A DNA stretch of 64,000 bases, taken from positions 1 to 64,000 of the forward strand of contig NZ_JACIJS010000001.1 of the NCBI RefSeq assembly GCF_014199445.1, in the 5' to 3' direction. Origin of the DNA: Rubricella aquisinus. Its GTDB lineage: Bacteria; Pseudomonadota; Alphaproteobacteria; Rhodobacterales; Rhodobacteraceae. The notes beneath the pieces were generated by a model, which ran no database searches, had not been told where the DNA came from, and saw nothing but the letters and a program-made list of their open reading frames with translations. Below, in pieces: positions 52,041 to 64,000 of this stretch (positions are counted from its first letter, which is position 1; the number at the start of each line of letters is the position of its first letter). A program made the position numbers and the translations under genes.

Positions 52041-53123
52041 TCAGTAGCTCGGCTCAAGTCGCGACAGCGCGGGGATCTGGTTTTTCTTCGACGGGATCGT
52101 GTAGAGGCTGACAAACACCATCGCCGCACGCGCCATATGATACCGCTTGGCCATGCCGGAGCCGCGCTTTTCAGCCGCTTCTGCCGCGAACATATGATCG
52201 CGCAGGCTCACAAGACCCTTTTTCCAGCGCGGATGCTCCAGATCCAATTCGATGGGGAAACACTGCTTGGAAATCTCGGAGGTCTTTTTCAGGACCTCAT
52301 GGTCATACCAATCAATGTCGATCCCCAGCGCCTTGTGGAACGCGGGCCGTGCGTGATCGCGCACATACATGGTGGAGAACACCGCCACGAGGAAGAACTT
52401 GATCCACAGCTTGTTATGCCCTGAGAGCAGTTTTGGGTCGGCCCGCATCAAAAGGCTGAACGCCTCCCCATGGCGAAACTCGTCATTGCACCATTCCTCA
52501 AACCATTTGAAAATCGGGTGGATGCGGTTTTCCGGGTGCTGCTCCAGATGGCGGAAGATCGTGATATAGCGGGCATAGCCGATCTTTTCGGACAGATACG
52601 TCGCATAGAAGATGAACTTCGGCTTGAAATAGGTGTATTTCTTCGCCTTCGTCAGGAAGCCGAGGTTCACGGCCACATCGGCCTCCCGCAGGGCATCATT
52701 GATGAAGCCCGCGTGCCGCGCCTCATCCCGCGCCATGAGGGCAAAGAGGGTTTTCACGTCCTCATTCGTGCCGCGCCGTTTCATTTCCTTGTAAAGCACA
52801 CAGCCGGAGAATTCCGCCGTCAGGGAGGACACGAGGAAATCCATCAGCTCTTTCTTCAGTTCCGGTTCCATCGCGTCGAAATCCGGCGTGTCCCAGGTTT
52901 CGTTCTTTTTGAAATGGCCCTTGTTCGGGTCGGATTTCAGCTCCGCGATCAGCGCGTCCCATTCCTCCTGCACCGGAGAGACGTCGATGGCATCCAGCGC
53001 CTCGAAATCCGTGGTGTAGAAGCGCGGGTTCAAGAGCGTCGTTTCCGTCGCCATGCGCTGCGTGTCTTCCTGTGTCAGATCACGCTCAAGCTCTTCGGGG
53101 GTGATGTCTGCCTGCACGTTCAT
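52041..53123 (-). CDS. acsF: Aerobic Mg-protoporphyrin IX monomethyl ester cyclase
   Basis: Di-iron oxidase that forms the isocyclic E ring of bacteriochlorophyll using oxygen. It has 360 residues. The carboxylate-bridged iron ligands are visible as EFSGCVLYKEM, ARDEARHAGF, and WCNDEFRHGEAF. It starts 4 bases inside the preceding 98-residue gene. The oxygen-dependent enzyme, with no bchE in the window, fits an aerobic phototroph. Confidence 0.96.
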   Translation of the reverse strand: MNVQADITPEELERDLTQEDTQRMATETTLLNPRFYTTDFEALDAIDVSPVQEEWDALIAELKSDPNKGHFKKNETWDTPDFDAMEPELKKELMDFLVSSLTAEFSGCVLYKEMKRRGTNEDVKTLFALMARDEARHAGFINDALREADVAVNLGFLTKAKKYTYFKPKFIFYATYLSEKIGYARYITIFRHLEQHPENRIHPIFKWFEEWCNDEFRHGEAFSLLMRADPKLLSGHNKLWIKFFLVAVFSTMYVRDHARPAFHKALGIDIDWYDHEVLKKTSEISKQCFPIELDLEHPRWKKGLVSLRDHMFAAEAAEKRGSGMAKRYHMARAAMVFVSLYTIPSKKNQIPALSRLEPSY

Positions 53124-53416
53124 AGCCGTACCTCCTCAGAAAAGCTGAATTCGCAAAGCTCCATGAATTCCAGATCGCCAGTAAGGCGGGTCCATGCGCG
53201 CTCAATCGCACCGGCGCGGGTGATGGTCGCCTCACGCTTTTCGATGACGACCTCGCCATAGCCCGCAAGGACCGGCTTTCCATGCACCAGCACTTCGTCG
53301 CCCGGATGCACGACCGAGCCGTCATCAAAGCGCACATGGGCGTGCAGGCTTTCAAACGTATGTGAGACTTCAACGGTGCATGGCACCTTCTCCGTCCGTT
53401 TTTGGAATAGTGACAT
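53120..53416 (-). CDS. Conserved 98-residue protein of the puh-acsF cluster
   Basis: No domain recognised. The protein has a basic N-terminus (MSLFQKRTEKVP), a beta-rich middle resembling a small barrel (TVEVSHTFESLHAHVRFDDGSVVHPGDEVLVHG) and an acidic end. There is no signal peptide or membrane helix, so it is probably cytosolic. GGAGGGAG precedes the ATG. It overlaps acsF by ATGA and follows puhC by 25 bases. A small gene at this position occurs in related phototrophs, suggesting a helper for the cyclase or the assembly factors. Confidence 0.75.
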   Translation of the reverse strand: MSLFQKRTEKVPCTVEVSHTFESLHAHVRFDDGSVVHPGDEVLVHGKPVLAGYGEVVIEKREATITRAGAIERAWTRLTGDLEFMELCEFSFSEEVRL

Positions 53417-53441
53417 TGGGTGCTCCCTCCCTGTCATGGTT

Positions 53442-53918
53442 TCAGTTTGACGCGGATGCGTCGTCGATCAGGGCGGCAAACGCCCGGTAATTCGTCTCGC
53501 CAAAGCCCCAAAGCTCCATCGCCCAGTCGCTTTCAGGATCAATCAGGCTTAGGCGGCCATCATCCCAGCGGACAAGGCGCACGGGCGCATCGGGGGCGAT
53601 GCCCTGATGCAGGCTGCGGTCATATTGCAGCGCGCGGCGCACACCGCCGACAAAGCCGCCCGAATTCTCGGCCAGATCGGCAATCAGCGCGCCGGTCTCC
53701 GCATCCGTGACCAGAACACCGCCTGCGGGGTTCGGCCCGATCACAATGAGCCGCTCCACCGCGACATTGGCGACGGGGGGTTGGGCTGCGGGCTCCATCC
53801 CGGTCACGCGCGCAAAGGTGACAAGCGCCAGAACACCCAGCACAAGTGCAAGCATCGCGCGCACCAGCGCGCGCGGGATTTTTTCGCTCTGGGGTTGGGT
53901 CTGTGTGAGGTCAGCCAT
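53442..53918 (-). CDS. puhC: Photosynthetic complex assembly protein PuhC
   Basis: Single-span membrane protein of 158 residues. An N-terminal helix (ALVRAMLALVLGVLALVTFARVTG) anchors a periplasmic domain with the family pattern (AVERLIVIGPNPAGGVLVTDAETG; GGFVGGVRRALQYDR; VRLVRWDDGRLSLIDPES). PuhC helps reaction-centre-LH1-PufX organisation in Rhodobacter. ATG 53918 with GGAGTGAG was chosen over a GTG at 53927 that overlaps the puhB stop. Confidence 0.93.
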   Translation of the reverse strand: MADLTQTQPQSEKIPRALVRAMLALVLGVLALVTFARVTGMEPAAQPPVANVAVERLIVIGPNPAGGVLVTDAETGALIADLAENSGGFVGGVRRALQYDRSLHQGIAPDAPVRLVRWDDGRLSLIDPESDWAMELWGFGETNYRAFAALIDDASASN

Positions 53919-53923
53919 ATCGC

Positions 53924-54601
53924 TCACTCCGCCGGAACGGGATGCGCGCCGGTGGCGTCATCCTGCGATTGCGGATCGACATGTCCCCGGCGCGGTTCCG
54001 GCAAAGGGCCAAGCTCGGCAAGGCGCGCTTTCGCCGCATCCCGCAGAATGGCACTCACGCCGTCGGCATCCTTCAGCCCGCGCAGCATCGGCACAGCCGG
54101 GTTCAGCTTCAAAGGCTGCGCATGGGGCCACAGCACCAGATAGCTCACCTTTGTGCTGCCCTTCATGCGCAGCGCGATATCGCCCGATCCGTCCTTGCGG
54201 CGACGCAGATCGGCACTCTCGATCCACTGAAACGGCAGGTTGAGCGTCAGGGTCAGCGCCACACCGATGCGCATCGCCACGCGCCGGTTGGTGATGGTGT
54301 AGACGGCGGCTTTCGCCGTCGCCCATGCCAGCCCGTAGAGGATCGCGCCCGTGATCGCCGCCAATCCGACGAACCACAAAGCAGAGCTTCCGGCGGCCGC
54401 GAACCCATGGCCAAGGTCCATCCGGTCCACAAACCGCCAAAGCCCGAGGATGAGGAAATACCCCACCACCCATTTCAACGCATAAACACGGGTGGCGATA
54501 CGCCATGGATCGGGGCTGCCCTGCCAGAGGATCCGTTCCCCCTCTGGCGGTGTTTCCGGCAGGCCCCTGACGGGTTCAATCTCAAAATCGTCGTGATCCA
54601 T
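53924..54601 (-). CDS. puhB: Photosynthetic complex assembly protein PuhB
   Basis: Membrane protein of 225 residues with a PH-like domain. It starts MDHDDFEIEPVRGLPETPPEGERILWQGSPD (the GER-LWQG lead-in of bacterial PH proteins), then has three transmembrane helices (about 50-130) and the PH fold (YTITNRRVAMRIGVALTLTLNLPFQWIESADLR). PuhB is a reaction-centre assembly factor in Rhodobacter. It follows puhA by 27 bases. Confidence 0.94.
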   Translation of the reverse strand: MDHDDFEIEPVRGLPETPPEGERILWQGSPDPWRIATRVYALKWVVGYFLILGLWRFVDRMDLGHGFAAAGSSALWFVGLAAITGAILYGLAWATAKAAVYTITNRRVAMRIGVALTLTLNLPFQWIESADLRRRKDGSGDIALRMKGSTKVSYLVLWPHAQPLKLNPAVPMLRGLKDADGVSAILRDAAKARLAELGPLPEPRRGHVDPQSQDDATGAHPVPAE

Positions 54602-54628
54602 GGTGCTCCCTCCGTGGTTCGGCTGCGT

Positions 54629-55387
54629 TTAGGCGATCGTCGGATCGGCGCGGTTCGCGGCGTAGAGTTTGCCACCGCAGTAGTAGGCGGAGATTTTCTC
54701 CTCCTCCAACTTGGTCACCACATCCGGTGCCTTGGTCGTGGGCACGCCCGCAAACAGGTCAGCAGTGAGCGAATGCACCTTGAGGCCCGCGCGGGTGATC
54801 CGGCTCAGATCCTTGGGGATCAGGCGGGTGCCTGCCTCGCCCAGATCAATCTCATAGTAGCGGATCATCTGCTCGGGCACGTCGACCCACATTTCCTTAA
54901 CGGTGCCGACGGTTTTGCCGTCGCAGGCGATCACGTCGATGCCGCGCGGGTCTTTCTGCCCTGATGGCACGAAGAAGCCGTCGAGCTTGCCCATCGGCTG
55001 GATTTTCGCGTGGCCATGCGCGTCGATCTCCGGCTCATCGGCGCGATCCGCCCAAGAGGCCGGGCCAACGCCGTCCACCATCGGATCCCCGGTCGGATCA
55101 AACGGGGTGCCGGTGAAGCCAAAGGCCCGCTCCATCGCCACGGGGCGCTCGGGCTTGTCGTTGGGCACCGTCACATCCGCGCGGCCCTCGGGCATGCGGA
55201 ACGTCTTGGGGCTTGGCAGCGGGAACGGCCCCTGATTGGCCGCCGGGCCATCCTCGGTCTCAAGCGGATAGCCTTCGCGCATGTTCTCCCGCTGGAGGTA
55301 GAACACGAGGCCCGCAAAGAACGCCCAGAACAGGTACAGTGTCACCTGCGCCAGATCGACAGTTCCAACAATTGTTCCGTAGTCCAT
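54629..55387 (-). CDS. puhA: Photosynthetic reaction centre subunit H
   Basis: The H subunit caps the cytoplasmic side of the reaction centre and forms its proton path to QB. It has 252 residues: one transmembrane helix (about 12-32, LAQVTLYLFWAFFAGLVFYLQ), the conserved RENMREGYPLETEDGPAANQGPFPLPSPKTF, GDPMVDGVGPASW and the cytoplasmic PRC-barrel (DVPEQMIRYYEIDL). It aligns end to end with Rhodobacter H. The pufLM partners are outside the window. Confidence 0.97.
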   Translation of the reverse strand: MDYGTIVGTVDLAQVTLYLFWAFFAGLVFYLQRENMREGYPLETEDGPAANQGPFPLPSPKTFRMPEGRADVTVPNDKPERPVAMERAFGFTGTPFDPTGDPMVDGVGPASWADRADEPEIDAHGHAKIQPMGKLDGFFVPSGQKDPRGIDVIACDGKTVGTVKEMWVDVPEQMIRYYEIDLGEAGTRLIPKDLSRITRAGLKVHSLTADLFAGVPTTKAPDVVTKLEEEKISAYYCGGKLYAANRADPTIA

Positions 55388-55408
55388 GGTATGTCTCCTT
55401 GGTTGTGC

Positions 55409-56827
55409 TCAGGCCGGGAATTCGGCCAGCCCGAGTTTCGTCTTGTCTTTCGACAGATGAGAGGAACCGCGCCGGACGAGGGGTCCAAGCGCGATGAGAG
55501 TGATGAAAAGAAGGCCGATCTCGATATGGTAAACGACCTGATAGCCCAACGACGGATCAGCGAGCGCCTCGCCCAGCCGGCCCGATACGGCCAGCGATGA
55601 CACGATATCCTTGACGATCCCGCCAAGCCCGACGCCAAGCCCCGTCGCCGTGGCCGACGCGGCACCCCATGCGCCCAGCGCGAGGCCCGCGCGATCCGCG
55701 TCGCGCGACAGCTCCATCGCGCAGGTCAGGGTCGCCACGGCAAACAGGCCGCCGCCAAATCCGATCAGGGTCGCACCAATGCCAAACACCGCAGCCGATC
55801 CCATGGGGGCCGCAAACACAACCGCTGAGAAGGCGAAAATGCCCGCAAGCAAGCCCAGCGCCGCGATGCGGATCGGGTCTGTCCCCCGGCCCAGCTTCCG
55901 CCCGGCATAAGCAAAGCCGATGAGCGCACCCGCAGCCCAGAAAGCCGTCAGGCGCGTCGTCTCCGACACGCTGAGGCCAAGGATTTCACCGCCATAAGGC
56001 TCCAGCAGGATATCCTGCATCGAAAAGCCAAGTGTGCCGAGCGCCACCGCGAACAAAAGCCGCCCCGCGCGCCCACCGCGCAACAGATCGGCCATCGCGT
56101 CCGAAAAACGCGGGCGCGGGGCGTCGCGTTCTTCCTTGCTCATGGGGCGCACGACTTCCTGTTTCCAGAGCGCCACGAGGTTGATCGCTATGGTCACGAC
56201 CGCCGCACCCTGGATCACCCGGATGAGCGTCAGTTTCGAAAAGTCCGACAGCAGGAACCCAAAAGCGAGCGCCGACACGCCCATCCCTACCAACAGCATC
56301 ACATAAAGGAAGGCCACGACACGTGGCCGCGTCTCATCATCCGCCAGATCGGAGGCCAGCGCCAATCCCGCCGTCTGGCTCATATGCAGGCCAAGGCCGG
56401 TCATCAGGAACGCGAGGGCTGCCAGAACATGCCCTGCCCACCATGGCCCGAGCGTCTGATCGCCCGACAGTACGATGATCGCAAACGGCATGATCGCCAG
56501 CCCGCCAAACTGCCAAAGCGAGCCGAACCACATATACGGCACCCGACGCCAGCCAATCGCAGAGCGGTGCGTGTCCGACCGGAAGCCAAGAAGCGCCCGG
56601 AACGGCGCGATCAGCACCGGCAGCGCGGCCATCACAGCAACGAGCGACGCCACCGTGCCAAGCTCGACAATCATCACCCGGTTGAGCGTGCCCATCAACA
56701 GCACCATCGCCATCCCGACCGACACCTGAAACAGCGACAGGCGGAACAGCTTGCCAAAGGGCAAGCCATCCGATGCGGCATCCGCAAACGGCAGGTACTT
56801 GATCCCGATGGAGGCAGCTTTGCTCAC
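55409..56827 (-). CDS. lhaA: LH1 assembly protein LhaA (PucC family)
   Basis: MFS-like membrane protein of 472 residues with about twelve helices, needed for light-harvesting 1 assembly. The PucC family marks are visible: KLFRLSLFQVSVGMAMVLLMGTLNRVMIVELG, RALLGFRSDTHRSAIGWRRVPYMWFGSLWQFGG, and later DILLEPYGGEILGLSVSETTRLTAFWAAGAL. The start is GTG (56827), overlapping the bchM stop as GTGA. It lies directly upstream of puhA, as in Rhodobacter, where the puhA promoter lies inside lhaA. Confidence 0.95.
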   Translation of the reverse strand: MSKAASIGIKYLPFADAASDGLPFGKLFRLSLFQVSVGMAMVLLMGTLNRVMIVELGTVASLVAVMAALPVLIAPFRALLGFRSDTHRSAIGWRRVPYMWFGSLWQFGGLAIMPFAIIVLSGDQTLGPWWAGHVLAALAFLMTGLGLHMSQTAGLALASDLADDETRPRVVAFLYVMLLVGMGVSALAFGFLLSDFSKLTLIRVIQGAAVVTIAINLVALWKQEVVRPMSKEERDAPRPRFSDAMADLLRGGRAGRLLFAVALGTLGFSMQDILLEPYGGEILGLSVSETTRLTAFWAAGALIGFAYAGRKLGRGTDPIRIAALGLLAGIFAFSAVVFAAPMGSAAVFGIGATLIGFGGGLFAVATLTCAMELSRDADRAGLALGAWGAASATATGLGVGLGGIVKDIVSSLAVSGRLGEALADPSLGYQVVYHIEIGLLFITLIALGPLVRRGSSHLSKDKTKLGLAEFPA

Positions 56828-57515
56828 CGTGACACCTCCATCGCCTCGGAAAAGTAGAAACCGGACTTAATCCGCCCGTGGGAGCGCAGCGCCCAGTCGG
56901 TCATATCGCCCCGTGCGCCCAGCGCGCGACCCAGCCGTGCCTCGGACACCGGCCGAATATCGGGGGAGCGGTCAGAGCGGGGGAACAACGCGCCCGCCGC
57001 CAGCATCGCCGTCAGCGCCACGGTACGCGGTGCGACGGTAAAGACGATGGAATGCCGCGTCCGCGTGCCAAGCGTGGCCAAGGCATGGGCGATGTCATCC
57101 GCCCGGTAATGGATCAGACTGTCCATCGCGACCACATGGTCAAACGCGCCCAAATCCGCGCCAAGCATATCGCCCGCGCGATACTCAATCAGATGCGCGA
57201 CCGCGTCGGGCGTGCGTGCCCGCGCGACCTCCAGCAAATTCGGCGCAATATCGACGGCGATCACTTCCGCGCCCCGGCGCGCGGCCTCAACGCTCAGCTG
57301 GCCCACGCCGCAACCCGCATCCAAGATACGCGCGCCCGTCAAATCATCCGGCAATTGTGCGAGCAACGTCGCGCGCATCCGGTCCCGCCCTGCGCGCACG
57401 GTTTCGCGGATCTTGCTGACCTTTTCGGTGGAGGTCAGCTGCTCCCACGCTTTCGCCGCTGTCCGGTCGAAATAGGTCTCAAGCTGCCCGCGTTTGGTTT
57501 GGAACGTCTCAGACA

Positions 57516-57516
<1 letters not shown>
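56824..57516 (-). CDS. bchM: Mg-protoporphyrin IX O-methyltransferase
   Basis: Methylates the ring-C propionate of Mg-protoporphyrin with SAM before AcsF acts. It has 230 residues. The SAM motif I is ARILDAGCGVGQLSVEAARRGA (near 65). The family start is SETFQTKRGQLETYFDRTAAKAWEQLTS. The ATG at 57516 shares one base with the bchL stop (TGATG). A TTG one codon earlier is less likely. It is co-translated with lhaA. Confidence 0.95.
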
Positions 57517-58418
<902 letters not shown>

Positions 58419-58427
58419 TCAAGCTCC

Positions 58428-61400
58428 CTATTCTGCCGCTGTCGGCATGAAGACGCCTTCAAGGCGATCTTCGAGTTCGTCTGCGCTGTCTTGCAGGGCC
58501 GCGAGCATATCTGCGTCCGGCTGCCAGTAATTCCGTTCGGAGGCCTCGATGAGGCGGGACGCCACGCGGCTTGCGGCCTGCGGGTTCAGCTCCGCCATGC
58601 GGCGGCGCATTTCCTCATCAAGGACGAAAGTCTCAGTCAGGCGTTTGTAGACCCATGGATCGACCTGCCCCGTGGTGGCGGACCAGCCCATCGTGTTGGT
58701 GACCTGCGCTTCGATCTGGCGCACGCCCTCATGACCATGGACCATCAGCGCCTCAAACCACTTGGGGTTCAGCGCGCGCGTGCGGGTTTCGAGCGCGACC
58801 TGTTCGGTCAGCGTGCGCACGGCGCCCTGCCCCTTGGTCTGATCGCCAATGAAAACGGGGGTCTCACCGCCGCCCTTGGCGCGCTTCACCGCACGGCCAA
58901 TCCCGCCCAGCGTGTCGAAATAATGGTCCACCGTGGTGACGCCCAACTCAACGCTTTCAAGGTTTTGATAGGCCAGATCCACATCCGCGAGCATCGCTTT
59001 CAGCAGTGGCCGCGCGTCCTTTGCTTTGCCATCGACGCCATAGGCGAAGCCTTTGCGGTTCTCATATGCGTCGGCAAGCTCGTCCTCCTCGTCCCACGCG
59101 CCGCTATCGACGAGCACGTTGACATTGGAGCCATAAGCCCCTTCGGCATTGGAGAACACGCGCAGCGCGGCGGTGTCGAAATCGCTGCCATCGCGGCCCA
59201 TGTATTTCAGCGTATGCGCGCGAATGGGGTTCAGCCATTCCGGCTCATCCGCCTGGGACGCGAGGTAGGCCGCCTCCGCCAGCATCTTGATCTGCAAGGG
59301 CAGCAGGTCGCGGAAAATACCCGACAGCGTCATCACCACATCCACGCGCGGGCGGCCCAATTCCTCGACCGGGATCAGTTCGGCACCTGCAAGGCGGCCA
59401 TAGCCGTCAAAACGGGGTTGCGCCCCAATGAGCGCCAGCGCCTGCGCGATGGGGCCACCATCGGATTTGATGTTATCCGCACCCCACAGCACCATCGCCA
59501 CGCTTTGCGGCGGCGGATTGCCGGCCTCCGCGTATTTGGCGAGCAGCCGTGCGGCCTGCTTCTTGCCATCCTCCAGCGCGAAGGCGGAGGGCATCCGGAA
59601 CGGATCGAAGGCATGGATGTTCCGCCCCGTGGGCAGGATCGCGGGTGAGCGCAGCACATCGCCACCCGGCACGGGCCGGATGTAATGGCCACCCAATGCG
59701 CGCATCAGGCCGGGAAGCTCATGGTCCTCCCCGATCAGCATATCGGCAAGGGCGATATCATCCTCCACTGCCCCCTCGACGGAGCGCATGGCATCCAAGA
59801 GATCGGCCTTAGCCTGCCCTTCGGGCGGACGGCCAACGATGTGCAGGCCTGAGGGGATCAGGCTTTCCTCATATTCGGTGAGGCGTGCGCGCAGGGCGTC
59901 AATCTCCGCCCCCGGATCGGTCCAAAGCGGGTCTGCATGGGCGAGGTCCAACTCGGATGCCTGCGCCTGAATGACCTCCGCCAGATCGCCCGGCTCGTCA
60001 TCGGATTTGCGCCAGCGGTCGATGCTGTCCTTGAGGTCCAAAAGGCCCTTATAAAGCCCTGCCTGCGTGACCGGCGGTGTCAGGTGGGTCACGATCGTCG
60101 CGTTCGAGCGGCGCTTGGCCAGCGTGCCCTCGGACGGGTTGTTCGCAGCATAAAGGTAGATGTTCGGCAAATCCCCGATCAGCCGGTCCGGCCAGCACTG
60201 CTCGGACATGCCCACCTGCTTGCCCGGCATGAATTCGAGCGCGCCATGCATCCCGAAATGCAGGACCGCATCGGCTGCGAACTCTTCACGCAGGTAGCGG
60301 TAGAAGGCGTTGAACGCGTGGGTCGGGGCAAAGCCCTTCTCGAACAGCAACCGCATCGGGTCGCCCTCATAACCGAAGGTCGGCTGCACGCCCACGAACA
60401 CGTTGCCGTAGTGCTTACCCAGCACGAACACGTTGCGCCCATCGGCCTGCGCCTTGCCCGGTGCGGGGCCCCAGACGGCTTCGATATCGGTGAGGAACGG
60501 ATCTTCGGATACGATCCGGTCCGCCGGGATCATCGCGGCGACATTCGCCTCTGTCCCAAGCTGCTTGGCGTTGCCATCAAGGATATCGGCGCGCAACGCA
60601 TCAACACTGGCGGGCACATCGACGGTGTAGCCTTCGGATTTCATCCGGGTGAGCGTGTTAAACAGGCTCTCGAACACCGACAGATAGGCGGCGGTCCCGA
60701 CCGCCCCCGCATTCGGTGGAAAGCCATAAAGGACAACGGCCACCTTACGCTGCGCTTCGCGCGAGCGGCGCAGTTTGGCCAGTTTGGTCGTGCGCGCGAC
60801 AAGCTTTTCGATCCGCTCGGGGCATGGCGCCATCGCCTTATCGCCCGGTGCGGCCTTGCATTGGTAATGGCAGCCCTGACATGCCTCTGCACTCAGCCGC
60901 CCGCCAAACACGGTTGGCACCGTACCGCCGTCCAACTCAGGCAGGGCAACAAGTATCGTCGTCTCAATAGGGCTGAGCCCCCCGCCAGAGCCCCCCCATT
61001 GCTGGAGCGTCTGAAACTCAATCGCATGGGCAGAGATATAGGGCACATCCAGATCAGCGAGCACTTCCTCAGCCGCATCGCTGTCATTATAGGCCGGCCC
61101 ACCGACAAGGCTGAACCCGGTCAGGGACACGCAGGCATCGACGATGGTTTTGCCATCGACCTTGAGGAATTTCTCAATCGCGGGGCGGCCATCAAGACCG
61201 CCTGCAAAGGTCGGGATCACCCGCACGCCCGCGGCCTCGAACTCGCGGATCACCCGATCATAATGGGCGGCATCATCGCTCAAAACATAGGAGCGCATCA
61301 GCAACAGACCGATGGTCGCGACCGGGTTTGCCGGGCTGGGAAGGCGCGATGCGTCCTCCGTGATCCGCTCCGGCAGGTCGGGGTGATAGACACCGCAATC

Positions 61401-62046
61401 GGGATAGACCACGGGCTCCGCCGGATCGAGTGCACCGCGATAGACCGCGCGCGCCCCGCTTGCATATTTGTCGATCAGGAAGCGCAGCATCGCCTCGACA
61501 TTGTCGTCGGAGCCCGCGAGCCAATATTGCATCGTCAGGAAATAGGCGCGCAAATCTTGCGCCTTTCCGGGGATGAAGCGCAGGATTTTCGGCAGGCGGC
61601 GCAGGATCGCCATCTGCTTTTCGCCAGACGACGCAGAGGGTTTCTTGGACCCGCGCAATTTCTTCAAAAGGGCCGTCATGCCGTTATCCGGCTCGGCCAT
61701 ATCGAGTTTGCCCATCTTGGTCTGCTTGACGATCTCGGCGGCACTCACACAGCCAACAACCGCGTCAGCATGGGGGCGGCGGGCTTCGATCGCGGGCAGG
61801 ATCGCCTTGATATGCTCGTCGATGAAGATGAGGTTGCAGACGATGATATTGGCATCCGCCACATCGGCCTTTGCTGCCTCAAGGGCGGCGGGGTTTTCGG
61901 CCCATTCCGCACTTGCATGGGCAGTGATCTTCAACCCCGGCATCGCCTCTTGCATCCGCTCCTGCGCACGGGTCACCGGGCCGGTTGCATGCGCATCCAG
62001 CGTGATGATCGTGAGGTGCAGCGCGGGCGCTGCCGGAGGGGTCAGC

Positions 62047-62057
<11 letters not shown>
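58428..62057 (-). CDS. bchH: Magnesium chelatase subunit H
   Basis: The porphyrin-binding catalytic subunit that inserts Mg2+ with BchI and BchD (not in the window). It has 1209 residues. CobN/Mg-chelatase features run throughout, for example [20 protein letters not shown] (near 595), [13 protein letters not shown], the [29 protein letters not shown] stretch split by loops, and [26 protein letters not shown] near the end. ATG 62057 lies inside the last codons of bchB (11-base overlap). An in-frame start 44 codons earlier is inside bchB and lacks support. Confidence 0.96.

Positions 62058-64000
<1,943 letters not shown>

Overview
The window is gene-dense, GC-rich chromosomal DNA from an alphaproteobacterium. 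It most likely comes from the Rhodobacteraceae (Roseobacter group) and from an aerobic anoxygenic phototroph. The grounds are the bch/puh photosynthesis block with an aerobic cyclase (AcsF) and an ALA synthase (C4 pathway), a cytochrome c2 very close to that of Rhodobacter, a RegB-type redox kinase, alphaproteobacterial AddAB and a CtrA-type operator. Genus cannot be fixed from the sequence alone. Nearly everything is on the minus strand, so gene order below is given in transcription order.

Bases 1-16100 (information processing): tRNA-Trp, secE, nusG, rplK, rplA, rplJ, rplL, rpoB, rpoC, a terminator, then the str operon rpsL, rpsG, fusA and tuf (tuf is cut by the window edge). The intergenic spaces are rich in hairpins (rplJ leader, rplL-rpoB attenuator, fusA-tuf REP-like stem), and there is a clear -35/-10 promoter for rpsL. 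Drug-target positions in RpsL and RpoB look wild type.

Bases 16100-36300 (housekeeping): a ZntB-like transporter, yaaA, then the operon rimP-nusA-ylxR-infB plus a small secreted protein. A terminator-like hairpin sits just before rimP. Next come secA, a plus-strand group (periplasmic PPIase, argJ, mutT, a 40-residue protein), a DUF2087 protein, a glutathionyl-hydroquinone reductase, hemH with an NDUFAF5-like protein, comF, and the grxC-nitrilase-marR operon.

Bases 36300-47400 (cell cycle, DNA repair, wall recycling): trxA and then an overlapping chain divL-like, tsaE, amgK, murU, addB, addA. The divL-like gene encodes a multi-PAS protein with a decayed kinase end. A perfect CtrA box (TTAA-N7-TTAA) and a second dyad lie directly upstream of it.

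Bases 47400-64000 (photosynthesis): bchN (cut), bchB, bchH, bchL, bchM, lhaA, puhA, puhB, puhC, a 98-residue protein, acsF, puhE and hemA form one tightly overlapping superoperon ended by a strong terminator. Cytochrome c2 (cycA), mgsA and regB follow. Together these supply tetrapyrrole precursor (hemA), the Mg branch of bacteriochlorophyll synthesis (bchH, bchM, acsF, bchLNB), reaction-centre and LH1 assembly (puhA, puhB, puhC, puhE, lhaA), the soluble electron carrier and the redox sensor. No insertion sequence, prophage or CRISPR array was seen. The most interesting points are regulatory: the CtrA box and dyad before divL, the rimP leader, and regB in an operon without regA or senC.
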